Both the position numbers and the translations under genes were made by a program. This document shows, piece after piece, positions 11,455 to 22,122 of a stretch of 55,437 bases of DNA. This stretch comes from Basidiobolus meristosporus CBS 931.73 (lineage: Eukaryota; Basidiobolomycota; Basidiobolomycetes; Basidiobolales; Basidiobolaceae). The stretch is taken from positions 1-55,437 of the forward strand of contig MCFE01000588.1 of assembly GCA_002104905.1 (NCBI GenBank), in the 5' to 3' direction. Each line of letters opens with the position of its first letter. Positions within the stretch are counted from its first letter, which is position 1. Under the pieces are notes generated by a model. That model saw nothing but the letters and a program-made list of their open reading frames with translations. It did not search any database and was not told the DNA's origin.

Positions 11455-12187
11455 AGACTTGTTCCATTGGATAGTGCCACATTGAGCCATGAGTGCCAAA
11501 TGATGCCATAGTGTGCCAGAGAGGCCAATTGAGCCTCTACCTGGCCAAAGGGTGTGAAACATAGCTCTGCATCTTCATGCAAAGCAGCCCCTGTGTTTCA
11601 CCCATTGTGTTGGAGAAAATCCATTTTTTGACCTTTTTTTTTGGTTCAATGTTGTGCAGGACATGTTAGAGCACAAGTAGATTGAAGATATGCATCTGGT
11701 ACTCAATACCCATGGCACTCTGAATCTAGCTCCTGTAGCTTGTATCATGTCACATAAATGAATGGCACTATCTTGGTCCACTGGTACTATCTGGCACTAT
11801 AAGTGCTTTGTATAGATCTTACTTTAGGGCTAATATTTAAATAAAGTGCTAGATAGTTCCAGTAGGCCAAGATAGTGCCATTCATCTATGTGACATGATA
11901 CAAGCTACAGGAGCTAGACTTGGAGTGCCATGGGTATTGAGTATCAGATGCATATCTTCAGTTCTCCTGTGCTCTTACACATCCTGAGCTACATTGATCC
12001 ACAAAAAAGGTCAAAAAATGAATTTTCTCCTGCGCAATGGGTGAAACACAGCAGCTGCTTTACATGAAGATGCAGAGCAATGTTTCACACTCTGTGGCCA
12101 GGTATAGGCTCACTTGACCTCTCTGGCACACTATGGCATCATTTGGCACTCATGGCTCAATGTGGCACTATCCAATGGCACAAGTCT
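11455..12187. mobile_element. 733-bp foldback (long inverted repeat) element inserted in copia-1
   Basis: The two halves are nearly perfect inverted repeats of about 340 bases around a short centre near 11820. The left arm starts AGACTTGTTCCATTGGATAG and the right arm ends in its complement. AAT lies at both outer edges, but CTAAT also repeats across the junctions, so the TSD is 3-5 bp and ambiguous. Removing it restores the copia RNase H sequence seen at 54410. It contains no credible ORF, so it is a non-autonomous element mobilised in trans. Its family is unknown. Confidence 0.85.
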
Positions 12188-13435
12188 AATGATTTGGTAG
12201 ATATGTCTGCAATCATTTCATCTGAAGGACAGTAAGCTAAGCTAACTAAGTTATTCTCTATAGCTTCAAATATGAGATGATGTCAAATATCTATGTGCTT
12301 AGTTCTAGCATGATAAGTTGGATTTCTACTTAACTGTATACCTCCTTGGTGATCTTGAAATAAAGTAACAGGCTTTTTTTATGTAGGCCTAAATCTGTAA
12401 AAGGTTTTCTTAACCACATTGCTTCTTTTGTTGCTTCACAGGCTGCCATATACTCTGTCTCTGTAGTAGAAAGTGCTATGGTTGCTTGCTTTCTTGAATT
12501 CCATGAAATTGCTCCTTGACAGTAAAGAAAGGTGTACCCTCTGGTGGATCTTCTGTCTTCTAAATTTTGTCCCCAATCAGCATCAGAGTATCCCACAAGA
12601 ACCTGTTCTGAGTCCTTATTAGTGTATCATAAGCAGATATCAGCAGTTCCTTTTAGGTATCTAAAAATCTGCTTAACTGATGCAATGTGATCAGATCCAT
12701 AGTTCTGATTATGCTGGCTGACAACTCCCACTGATATGAGATATCTGGACATGTTCCCAGCATAATATACATCAGACTGCCAACAGTAAATTGATAAGGA
12801 AAGTCAGGGCTTTCTGATGGCATCAAGCTCTCTTGATTTGGTTGAGTTTTGACCAAGTTAAGGTTTGTCTCCATTGGGGTAGCTGCCAGTTTGCAGTGTT
12901 GCATTTTCTTGGCTACCAGTGCAAAGGTCTCAGTACAGTTAAGTCCTTTTGTTTGAGATTATTCTTTGACCAAAAGTCTTGCTTTGTATTTTTGGATTGT
13001 ACCATCAGCCTTGTATTTTGTCTTGAGGACCAATCTGCATCCAGTTGATATATGGCTGATTGGTAATTTGACTAAGTCCCAAGTTTGATTTTCCATCATG
13101 GCCAAATATTCATCAGTCATTGCAGAGCTCCAAAGTTTTGTCTGAGGGCTATTCAGGGCCTCTTTTACAGTTTATGGGTCATTGATATGGACTGAATAGG
13201 CATATGCTAAGTTTGTGCCCTCATTGATATAGTAATTTGGGCAACTTCTTGTCCAACTAGATCTCCAGGCATTTGATACTAGAATGATTGCTTCTGGGAT
13301 ATCCCTGGGCACTACTTCTGGCTGAACCATGGTTGTAGAGTCCTCTGGAGTGAAAAAATCTTCATTGTTTTGGTCTGATTCAATCTTGACAATTGGTGGA
13401 TTGGAGATCCGATTTTTGTCATCATCTGATGTCAT
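12188..13435 (-). pseudogene. Copia-1 RNase H / RT relic with deleted RT core, and integrase tail
   Basis: RNase H residues are readable at 12330-12596 (GYSDADWG, TETEYMAACEA) and RT thumb at 12653-12904 (KLAATPMETNLNLVKTQP). At about 12905 the sequence jumps to the N-terminal RT residues (KGLN...TFALVAK) that precede YVDD in copia-2, so several hundred bases encoding the polymerase core are missing. 13172-13435 is the integrase C-terminal/linker region (EDSTTMVQPEVVPRD). Confidence 0.8.
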
Positions 13436-13598
13436 TTTTTGTGAAAGTTTTGAATTTCATCAAGCAACACATCCCTGGACTTGATTAGCTTCTTTGCTTT
13501 GGTATTGTAGAGTGTGTATGCTTTACTCATATTGCAGTAGCCCAAAAATATGAATTTTTCACTTTTTGCTCAAATTTTGACTGATTTCCAGGCAGTTT

Positions 13599-14438
13599 CT
13601 AGGCATATGCAGTAGACCCAAATATTCTTAAATGTTCTGCACTTGGTCTGTATCCATACCATGCTTCAAATGGAGCAGAATCACAAAGTATTCTGTTATA
13701 ACTCATATTCTTAAGATATACAGCAGTGGCAACTGATTTTGCCCAACAAGTATAGGACAATTTTTGATCATGGATCATAGATCTTGCCATATCAATTATT
13801 GATCTGCTAGCACATTCTGCTACTACATTTTGCTGTGAGGAGTATGGTACAGTAGTCTCTTGCTTTATCCCATGAATTTTGCAGAAGTGGCTGAAGAGTC
13901 TTGATGTATATTCTCCACCATTGTCAGAGCATATTTTCTTGATTTTTTCAGCAGTTTCTCTCTCCACCATGGCTTTAAACTCCCTGAGCTTTGACAGAGC
14001 TTCTTCCTTTCTCTCCATGAAGTAGACCCATGTGTATCTTGTATAATCATCAATAAAGGTGATTAAATACCTCATCCTGCCTAAGGATAAATTTTGCATA
14101 GGTCCACACAGATCTGAGTGAATTAGAGCTAATTTTTTCTTAGTTCTGATTAACCCAGAGCTCTTGAACAGTTGTCTGGCTTGTTTCCCATATATGCAGG
14201 CTTCACAGTGCTCCAAACCAGCTGGGGGAACAATTTTTACTCCAGAAATCAGCTGATCTTTGATCATTTTGCGTAAATAATCAAAACCAATGTACCCAAA
14301 TCTCCTGTGCCAAAGCATTGGTGTTTCTTGATTTAAGTTACTTACATTGGCTTCCAAATATGATGGAATATAAGTCAACATGTATAGATTCTGATCTCTG
14401 ATGTCCAAAGCAATGTGTGCACCATCTTGTTCAATCAT
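13599..14438 (-). pseudogene. Copia-1 integrase (GAG-pre-integrase and catalytic core)
   Basis: A 279-codon open frame. Residues WHRRFGYIGFDYLRKM and HCEACIYGKQ form the zinc-binding pre-integrase region. The core holds D in HSDLCGP, D in CSDNGGEY and E in NVVAEC, so the DDE triad is present. It is in the same frame as the upstream protease segment at 14583, separated by a single TAA at 14583-14585 that fits CAA-to-TAA. Downstream similarity breaks after FGSTAYA. It is the best preserved part of copia-1. Confidence 0.9.
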
Positions 14439-14582
14439 CTTGCATCCAGAATTGTCAAAGCTGAAACTGAGTCCTTCTGCTGTGGCATTGCATACAGATA
14501 GTAAGTTCTTGGCTACTTCTGTTACATAGAGTACTTCTTTAAAGTTCAGTGTATGGCTTCTTTCATGGCTTCCAAGGTTTAC

Positions 14583-14971
14583 TTAGATAGATCCTTCCCC
14601 CACTGCATCAGGTGTTCTATTATCACCCATGAAAACCTTCTTAATTGGAATTTCTTGATATTGGGTAAAAAGTTCTTTTTGGTGTATAAAGTATTGAGAT
14701 GCTCCAGAGTCAATATTCCACGTCTGAGAATCCTTGTTTGTGGTCATATACAGTGAAGATATGAATAGTCTAACTTCAGTTGTTGCAGCATTTTCATATT
14801 GAGGCTTCTTTTGCTGATTATCTCTCTTTTTGAGACACCAGTCTGATGTGTGTCCTTTCCTTTTGCAGTAGTTGCAAAACAGGTTGCTGTTGTCTTTGTA
14901 GGGTCTTGGGTGCCTCCTTTGTTGGTTATCATTGCCTATTAAAGTATTTTCTTCTTCCTTCTTATTGGCAC
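14583..14971 (-). pseudogene. Copia-1 gag zinc knuckle and protease
   Basis: This segment continues Gag downstream of the nested LTR: NKKEEEN, then CNYCKRKGHTSDWC (a CX2CX4HX4C knuckle), then the aspartic protease signature WNIDSGAS. The open frame reads into the LTR upstream, but the native frame joins 16047 in phase when the LTR and one TSD are removed (ESRKSSA | NKK). It ends at the in-frame TAA at 14583. Confidence 0.85.
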
Positions 14972-16046
14972 TGTGGTGGTGTATAAGTCCAAAGGGCAAA
15001 ATATGGCCAACACTTCTCAAGTGTGAATGTGTGTATGTGGTGTTCACTGCATGCAGTAACCTATGGCAAAGCTTGCCAGGAATACTGGGTCTTTTGTCTA
15101 ATCTAATGTGAAGGGGGATAAAGCCTCAAGCTTGTCAAGGGAGAACTATTGAACTACAATTCCCAACTTAGTTGGCATCTAAACAAAAGCTTATAATGGC
15201 TTTGACGTCCTTTGTGATGACAATGTACTAAAGCTTCCAAAGTCAAAACAACTGTAAACACCACCAACAGGGACTTGAGAAGAATGCAGCTTTGACCAAT
15301 AGTTACAAAGACTGAAAAGTATCTTTGCCTGTACAAGAACAAACTTGGGAAAGAATCAAATATGATAAAACATACCTACTCTGAGTATTCCTCATAAGTG
15401 GTGCATCCAAGGTCAGTAGGCTGTTGGCAGTTTCCTGGGAGTATTGTCAGGTCTGAGTCAGAAAGTAGTGGTAATAGGTAGTGGTGATCTCACTAATCAA
15501 TAAGTTGGCATATCAGAAGAGGGATGATTTATTTTTAAGGGATAGCCTCCCTTATATACTTTTTTTGCTGCTCAAATTCTTACTAGAAAATACTTTCCAG
15601 AAGTTTCCAGAAGGTAGTAGACAGCCAATCATGTTATTGTGAGCTAAAAATAGCGCAAATTCTTGGCGGATTGTTCCATGAGACATAGTAGCACCTAGCC
15701 AATCAGATAGTGGTAATATGAAACCTCTGTCATGTAGTTACCTCATATGGTAGTAGGAGAGGAGGGTTATGAAACCAGGATGATCACATAACATTGGCAC
15801 TGTTGGGGTTACTTGCCTTATATGGTAACTATCTTATCTTGGCATCTTGGCAAGGAATAGGAATAGCCTGTGCAATGAGTTAATAGTGACAAATAGTTTG
15901 CCAGGTTGCATAGTAATAATCACATAGACAGATAGAAAATATTGCAATTTGGGATGATACTAATACAGGGGGGTAATCCTTTTTAGGGAAGTGAACATAA
16001 GGGAATGATCACATCTGCCTGTGGGTGTCACTGTGACCCCACTACA
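14972..16046 (-). repeat. Solo LTR, family B, inside copia-1 gag
   Basis: 1,075 bp, + strand TGTGGTGGTGTATAAG to GTGACCCCACTACA. Flanks GCAC (14968-14971) and GCGC (16047-16050) fit a 4-bp TSD with one mutation. It is in the reverse orientation to the truncated B LTR that occupies the same gag position in copia-2. Confidence 0.85.
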
Positions 16047-16663
16047 GCGCTTGATTTTCTTGATTCTTCATCCAGGAGCCTTACATATATGTAATTTAAG
16101 GTCAAATCTTCAGTTCTGGACTCTAGGGCTGCTTCAGGGCCCTGAAACTTGTCTGTCAGGCTATTCAGGATGGTTACTATCACATCCATATCAGTAGTTG
16201 GTATGCCCACATATTCCATTTCATCTACCAGCAGGTTAGTTCTGTTAACTATATTTTTCATTTCTTTTCCTGGCTGCATCTCTATAGTAAAGAATCTTTG
16301 TCTCAGATACATTTTCTAAGCTGCTGAACATAACTGATAGGTGTCTTCTAATGCCTTCCAGGCATTCTTTGCTGTTTTTGCTCTTGAGCATTGAATTAGC
16401 AATTTGTCTTTAGCATTTAGGCAAATGCAGTTAAAGGCATTTTGTTCTTTATTTGGGTACTTTAAGGCTTCCTCTCCCTCATCTTTAGGAAGGCATTCTT
16501 CTCCCATGACAATATCCCAAAGGCCTCTTTCTTGCAGCAGCATCTTCATCTTCATCTTCACCTTCCACACTTGGTAGTTAGATCCATCCAACTTTTCAGC
16601 AGAGGGAAAAATTCCAGTAATAGCAGTAGTAGACATAGCAGAGAGTGACAGTTTGGGGCTCAT
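16047..16663 (-). pseudogene. Copia-1 gag, N-terminal half
   Basis: The start codon is the ATG whose complement lies at 16661-16663, within the PBS (MSPKLSLSAMSTT). The protein continues DGSNYQVWK, MLLQERGLWDIVMGEE, NAWKALEDTY, a copia Gag (UBN2) pattern, then LRQRFFTIEMQPG and LLDEESRKSSA. One in-frame TAG near 16316 separates two long open stretches and fits CAG-to-TAG. Gag would form the particle shell. The copy is broken by that stop and by the LTR. Confidence 0.85.
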
Positions 16664-16667
16664 AACC
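16655..16667 (-). other. Copia-1 PBS, initiator tRNA-Met anticodon type, overlapping the gag ATG
   Basis: Directly after the 5' LTR, the - strand reads GGTTATGAGCCCC. This is complementary to the anticodon stem-loop of initiator tRNA-Met (GGGCUCAUAACC), the half-tRNA priming mode known for Drosophila copia. The ATG inside it is in frame with Gag. Confidence 0.75.
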
Positions 16668-17016
16668 TGTTGTAAGAGTCTTGGAGATATTGGAAGTGAT
16701 TGAGAGAACAAGTATATTATGTGGTTTTCACTTAATGATTTATTAAATGTAAAAGTAGTATTTATACTTTTACATGGTCATGGCATAAAAAACACATAAA
16801 ACAGGTTAAGGATGGACCCAAGAACATGTGTGCAAAGTTTGAGGCTGTTTGGACAACTTTGAGAATTTTGATGTTCTGGGTACCTGGTATTCTGGTGAAA
16901 ATATTCTAAGTAAATCCTGACAAGGAATTTGGTCAGTATTCTCCAGGATATGAAGGTAATGATCTAAGTGACTAAGTAAGGTGAATATTTAGGTGGTATT
17001 ACAAATTTTTACAACA
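16668..17016 (-). repeat. Copia-1 5' LTR
   Basis: 349 bp, + strand TGTTGTAAGAGTCTTGG to ATTTTTACAACA, with inverted TGTTGTAA / TTACAACA ends. It is followed directly by the TSD GTTAT. Confidence 0.9.
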
Positions 17017-17242
17017 GTTATACCCTGTCCAAAGAAACTTAGGAAGTCCAAAAAATATTGCAAAGCTAAAAAGTGCCATACTCAGTATCAGTCAAGCGCA
17101 AACATATTTGATATATGCAATAGCAAATATTACAAACAACTGAGTAGCAAGATCTACTCTCAAGGTATGTATGATCATGCCTTTGCCTTGGCACTTGATG
17201 GATTCTCATTAGACAAGTACTCTTCCTGCAAATCTCACTGGC
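17017..17242 (+). pseudogene. Tnp2-type transposase relic of outer Plavaka-like element, segment 2
   Basis: Continues segment 1: IPCPKKLRKSKKYC, QYQSSANIFD, MYDHAFALALDGFSLDKYSS. This aligns with the inner element around 22620-22830 (MYSHAFALAPDGFSLNKYST). It stops at SHW where the gypsy-2 LTR begins and resumes at 20257. The DGFSL region is the start of the Tnp2 catalytic domain. Confidence 0.85.
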
Positions 17243-17926
17243 TGTCATGATTACATGACATCCCTGTCTCCAATTACCTAGCCAAATCAAGTCAGTGAAG
17301 AAATCCCAGTTCTTTCTAGAAAGTTCTACTACATTCTAGCAACTTCTTGAAAGCTCCAAGTCAATGTTACACAACAGAACATTCTATGGAAGCTTCCCAT
17401 TAGAGTCTATGTAGTCCCATGCCATATATGGTAACTACATGTCACATGACCTAGTCAAATGATCAGCTGACCCCTGACATATCTCCATGTGATATTCCTG
17501 TCTGTTCTTTAGTATATTCTATCTTGGCACACTTAATGTGCCTCACCCCAGAACCCCATCAGTATTAGCCAATATCTCTTGGCATCCATATTGCCAAAAA
17601 GTATATATAGTCCTATCCCCCCTTATGTATTCCTCAGTCTGATAAACACAGGTCTTGAATAAACAGCCTTGCCTTGGAAATCCACCTTGCCTTGTTGATC
17701 CACACCTTAGTCCTTTCCTGGTCCTGCCTTACCTAGCCCTACTCTCCTGCCTTGTGTCTATTCATAACAGTTTTATCAGACTGCCCCTGACTTACCTGTG
17801 GATCTCTGCCTTCTATTTGAGGTTCTTGAGAAGAACTTGCAAAGGAATACCTACCGTAAGTATCACCCTGAATCTTTCCCTAGTCTTGTCCTCTAAAGGC
17901 AAAGATACTTTATCTTTGTAAGATTA
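17243..17926 (+). repeat. Gypsy-2 5' LTR
   Basis: It starts TGTCATGATTACATGACATCC and contains a TATA-like AGTATATATAG near 17599 and AATAAACAG near 17667, as expected of U3 and R. Its 3' limit is uncertain because a family-B-like fragment follows. Confidence 0.6.
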
Positions 17927-18150
17927 TTGGCCAAAGCTGCTTTTACTTTATTACCCCACTGGTGTAGTTCACAGTTGCTACAGTATTGGAAGCTTTAGTA
18001 CAATACTCTATTGAAGGATGTTAAAGCTAGTACCTTCTGAAGTGATGCTAACTTATTTAAAGTTGGGGATTGTAGCTCAATAATTGTATTCTTGACAAAC
18101 TAGTGGCTTTATAACCCACAAACTAGCTAGCAATATCCAGTATTCCCAAT
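17927..18150 (+). repeat. Family-B LTR-like fragment
   Basis: About 220 bp align with part of the family-B LTR (compare 9935-10160), including GTTGGGGATTGTAGCTCAATA. Either a B LTR was inserted here and trimmed, or the two families share leader sequence. No TSD can be seen. Confidence 0.5.
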
Positions 18151-18188
18151 CAAGTCCAAGAGACTTCTCTGCCTCCTGCTACCGTGAC

Positions 18189-19121
18189 ATGTCCAGCCCA
18201 GAGTATAACTTGGCAAGTCTCATGGCTGCATTTGCCCAGCTGCAACAAGACAATGCAGACCTCAGAAACTCTGTTGCTCAACTCCAGAGCCAAAATGCTC
18301 AACAGCCTATCCAGGCTCCCTCCTACCATGATCCCAATATCACTTCCACTGCTAAGTTTAGTGGCTCCCAGAATGAATTACAAGGTTTCATCAATATAGT
18401 GAAACACCACTTGTCACTACAACCCAATCAGTTCCCAACAGATTAAGCAAAAGTTGGTTATATCTCTAACCTGCTGACTGGAACTGTCCAGAAATGGTTA
18501 TCCCGTTTGGTGGAAACTAACTCCCCTCTACTCAGCAACTACCATGCATTCCTCACAGAAATGGAGCTAGCATTTGGCAACATTGACCAAGCCAGAACTG
18601 CTGCCAACAAGATCAAGAACTTGAAGCAAGGAAACAGACCTGCATCTGTGTATGCTTCTGAATTCTAACTACTAGCCAGTGACTTGAGCCTTTGGGGTGA
18701 CGCTGCCCTGATTAGTCAATTTCAAGATGGGCTCAATGATGAAGTCAGTGACCTACTTCTCACCCTTGCTGACCCAACCACCTTGGGTGAAGCTATTCAT
18801 CAAGTAATCTGATGTGACAATTGTATTTTCCATAAGAATCATAAATTCCAACATACTTATCAGCCAACCTCCTTCCCAGTAATCCAGTCACCCAATACTA
18901 AGCCTGATGATCCTGTGCAAATTGACAGTGCTAAATATAAGAAACTCACAAAAGAAGAAAGATCTAGACGTCAGCAGGCAAACCTCTGCCTTTACTGTGG
19001 ACAGCCAGGCCACTTTGCCAAGTCTTGTCCTAACAAGAAGTCCAGCTTCAAGCTCCTGCAATCATCCAGTGAGCAATCTTCTCCTGAGTTATTGGGAAAC
19101 TCCAATGTCCAGTTACAATGA
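18189..19121 (+). pseudogene. Gypsy-2 gag
   Basis: It starts MSSPEYNLASLMAAFAQLQQD (a short coiled coil), then the Gag core (GFINIVKHHLSLQPNQFPTD, TGTVQKWLS, NIDQARTAAN) and a C-terminal zinc knuckle CLYCGQPGHFAKSC. Three in-frame stops interrupt it, after FPTD (TAA), after ASEF (TAA) and after HQVI (TGA). All three can come from C-to-T changes at CAA or CGA codons. No frameshift is needed within gag, so decay was mainly by point mutation. Confidence 0.9.
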
Positions 19122-20252
19122 CAAGCTTGCAACTGGACCCTCCAATGAAAATTCAGCACATTCAAGAAACATTGTATGCTACCATGTCCATCCAGTCCTT
19201 AAAAATGCCTGTCAATATCCACATCCCTGAATCCAACCCTGTTGGTGCCCTTGCCCTCATAGATTCTGGTGCTTCCTCCTGCTTCATTGACCAGTCATTT
19301 GTCCAGAAACACAAATTCCCCACTGTCCTGAAATCCTGTCCTGTCTAAGCAGAAGTTATTGATGGAAGGTCCCTCTCTTCCAGTGCTGTTACCCATGAGA
19401 CCTGTCCACTCCAGCTGTCCAGTACTGGTCACCATGAGACACTAGCCTTCCACATTATCAACTCTCCCCATTACTCCATAGTCCTGGGAAGCTCATGGCT
19501 TAGTCACCATAACCCAGCTATCAACTGGAAGACCAAAATCCTGACATTCCCCAGAATCCATCATGTCAACTCCATGAAACCAACTGATTTTTCAGGTAAA
19601 GAAGTATCCTTTCCTAAGCTACCCCAGACACTGGAGCCCATCATCACTGAAGGAACCCCCTTCAATGGAATACCTGCCAAGTACCAAGAGCTTACTCATG
19701 TCTTTGACAAGAAGAAAGCCAAACTACTCCCAGCCCATAGACCCTATGATTGGCCCATTGACCTTGAAGAAGCAAAAACCCCACCTTTTGGTCCTATTTC
19801 AACCTCTTGCAACCCAAGTTGAAAGAACTACATGGCTATATTCAAGAAAACCTCCAGAAAGGCTTTATTCAGCACTCTTAGTCCCCAGCTGGTGCCCTAA
19901 TCCTCTTTGTCAAAAAAAAGGATGGTATTCTAAGAATGTGTGTAGACTACCATGTACTGAATAAGATCACAATCAAGTACCGGTATCCTTTACCCTTGAT
20001 CAACACCCTGTTGGATCAACTCTCTGCTGCCAAAGTATTTATTAAGATTGACCTCAGAGGAGCATATAACCTTGTCAGGATCAAGCCTGGTGATGAGTGG
20101 AAAATTGCATTCAGAACAAGATACGGTCATTTTGAGTATAAAGTTATGCCATTTGGTCTCACCAATGCCCCAGCAGCCTTTCAACACCCAATGAATCACA
20201 TCTTCCAAGAATACCTTGACCAATTTGTGGTTATCTACCTTGATAACACTGA
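19118..20252 (+). pseudogene. Gypsy-2 pol: protease and N-terminal RT, truncated
   Basis: The protease active site is LIDSGASSCFID (near 19257). After frameshifts near 19330 and 19820 the RT is readable: [52 protein letters not shown], then FVVIYLDN at the position of the catalytic YLDD. The protein is cut off directly after this motif. Confidence 0.9.
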
Positions 20253-20256
20253 CCAC

Positions 20257-20434
20257 TGATTCTCATAGACATGGATCTGCCACCAATCTTACAGTATCAG
20301 AGCAGTAATCTAATAGATGCCTTAATGATATCTGACCCTGAAGCACCATCCAACCTGGATAGCTACTTGTATCCACTGTTAGATGAATCTTGTATTCTAT
20401 CCCTTGAGACATTAGTCAATGGTTGTAATGTAGA
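20257..20434 (+). pseudogene. Tnp2-type transposase relic of outer Plavaka-like element, segment 3
   Basis: Reads DLPPILQYQSSNLI, NLDSYLYPLLDESCILS, VNGCNV. These match the inner transposase (NLPPILRYQSNNLM, NLDSYLFPLLDEFCILS, VNGCHV), a hallmark region of Tnp2 transposases. It ends in AGA at 20432-20434, one copy of the TSD of the inner element, and resumes at 26232. Confidence 0.9.
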
Positions 20435-20450
20435 CCCTATGAAAAATAAT
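20435..20450 (+). repeat. Terminal inverted repeat, transposase side
   Basis: CCCTATGAAAAATAAT, preceded by TSD AGA. The same terminus in reverse occurs at 2796 in copy 3. Confidence 0.9.
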
Positions 20451-20990
20451 TTGGTCCCGTGGGTGGATCCAATCTGGATCATCCATCAAGATCCTGTTTG
20501 GAGACTGTCATGATAACAGCAGCTTGGAATTAGTAACCCTCTTGACAATCTTATAAAAAGATCATGACGGTGCTTTGCAAATTTTACAGCCAAATAAAGG
20601 GATAAAACTTGACAATTTTTGATTGGTGCTGTGACAATATTTGCATGGTATTGTTACGGTCCTTCAGCACTCTATTACTATCTTAAGTGGATCCAGTTGG
20701 CCAGGACTTCCAATTGCCTTATATGGCAAGAAACTTGACAGTATTTTGATGGCCTCACAGCAAGACTCTGATGGCTTTTTCTTGGCAGTATGATGGACTG
20801 CCACTGGTTCTGTATAATGCTACCATATCAACTTACCAAATGGTATTTCCTTTTTCTATCTCCCCTTATGCAATTCATATATTCCACTGTAGAATCACCT
20901 TTCTTTATTTGCTTACCCACTGCTACCTTGGGTATTCCACATATACTTTGAATCAAAAAAAACTATGGCCTGCTGCTTACTAGCCTCTAC
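20451..20990. other. Transposase-side subterminal region of the inner element
   Basis: About 540 non-coding bases, nearly the same as 2222-2780 in reverse complement. They contain GTCATGATAACAGCAGC at 20507-20523 and several CTTGACA / TTGTCA repeats, which are candidate transposase-binding sites (inferred from their repetition). Confidence 0.5.
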
Positions 20991-21036
20991 AAACGTGCAC
21001 ACCTGCCGCAATTGACATACTGCAATCACTTCAACT

Positions 21037-22122
21037 TTACGGCTTTTTAGTGTGATACTTGCAAAGTTGCCATATACCTTGTACTGCTGGTAGCATATAC
21101 ATCTTGCAAACATATGCTTGGTTGTTGCCACTTCTGCCATGAATACCTCCTGAATATTGGCAAAGTACTTCTTGGTATTTAGTCAATATATTCCTTCTCC
21201 CTGCTGGATTTGAGTCCCCCTTATAGGTGTGCTCTGGCTTTTGTTTGTGTGAATTGCGTATTGAATGGTGTAGAAGTTGGCTTGTGACCACAAGAAATCT
21301 GGCATATCTTGGTGGAGTTTTCCTGATAAAAATTAGTTGCTTGTTGCACCCAACCTAACTTTGCATTACTTAACTTATTACCCATGCATTGGGGCTGCTT
21401 AGCTTCTTAATGCCATAGGCATAGGTGTCTCCATGTGCACATTTGTCCCCAGTATTTTCCAACTCTTTCTGGCTGTCCTACATGTGCCAACTCATCACAT
21501 CCATGATGGAATTGAAGGTAATATTCTTGATGAGATTGGGATATGGTAGTGCCTGCAACTTGACTTGTCTTCCTATCTCCCCACACATCTGCTCCATAGG
21601 AAACTCCCAAAAGGTGAAGCAAGGCCCAATATTCTCCACACACCATGCAAGATGGAGTAGAGAATGGATACAGTAGCGGCAGAGATCTACAGATTCAGCT
21701 TTATGTTTGCAGTATAGCCGCTCAAATCCCATCACAAACTCCTCACACCACAGCTGTAGATGCATCAAGTTGGCATTGGTGATCTGCTTCTGAATAAATA
21801 TTCCTACAATGTCCACATATGACTCCCAATGCTTACAATGTACTCTTGGTAGGAATGGCTTCAGAACACCACTTGAATAAATACATATCCAGTTCATCCA
21901 GTCTTTGCATTTTTATTGTCACATGTGCGTATGAATATTAATTGGAGCCCATGATAAGTACTCAGAGTAGCGGAAACTCTGTAATATTTTGCCATTTTTT
22001 TCAAATTTTGCTGGTATCTCAAAGGGCTCATTTAGCTTGAAATGCCCCATGTACAACTTGGTGATCAGTATAGGGATATTGTTGAAAAGCAAATGCATTG
22101 CTCCTAGTGGAAAGCTTTTGCT
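21037..22122 (-). pseudogene. Tnp2 transposase C-terminal region, fragmented
   Basis: Continues the transposase beyond the long open frame: LLFNNIPILITKLYMG, then 21478-21897 with FLPRVHCKHWESYVDIVGIF, CIHSLLHLAWCVENIGPC and FTFWEFPMEQMCGE. The last pattern (leucine-rich helix, then WEFPMERxxG) is typical of the C-terminal domain next to Tnp2 in Plavaka-type proteins. Frame changes and stops separate the pieces. Some may be introns. The + relic at 26232-28372 preserves the same order. Confidence 0.75.

Larger units (their letters stand above)
11032..17016 (-). mobile_element. Copia-1, Ty1/copia element with two LTRs and TSD GTTAT
   Basis: This 5,985-bp element has direct LTRs at 11032-11379 and 16668-17016. 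GTTAT occurs immediately outside both ends (11027-11031 and 17017-17021), a 5-bp TSD as usual for copia. On the - strand the order is LTR, PBS, Gag, zinc knuckle, protease, integrase, RT, RNase H, LTR, which is diagnostic of Ty1/copia. It is defective: a foldback element sits in RNase H, a B solo LTR sits in gag, the RT core is deleted near 12905, and nonsense codons occur. Removing it joins the host transposase relic in frame (YIPVIP). Confidence 0.95.
17243..20256 (+). mobile_element. Gypsy-2, sushi-type Ty3/gypsy element, 3' truncated
   Basis: This begins with an LTR starting TGTCATGATTACATGACA, then gag, protease and the N-terminal half of RT. It stops inside RT and returns directly to the interrupted transposase relic, so RNase H, integrase and the 3' LTR are lost by deletion. 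No TSD can be read at the right edge. The host frame resumes at TGATTCTC, the bases expected right after the insertion point. Confidence 0.8.
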
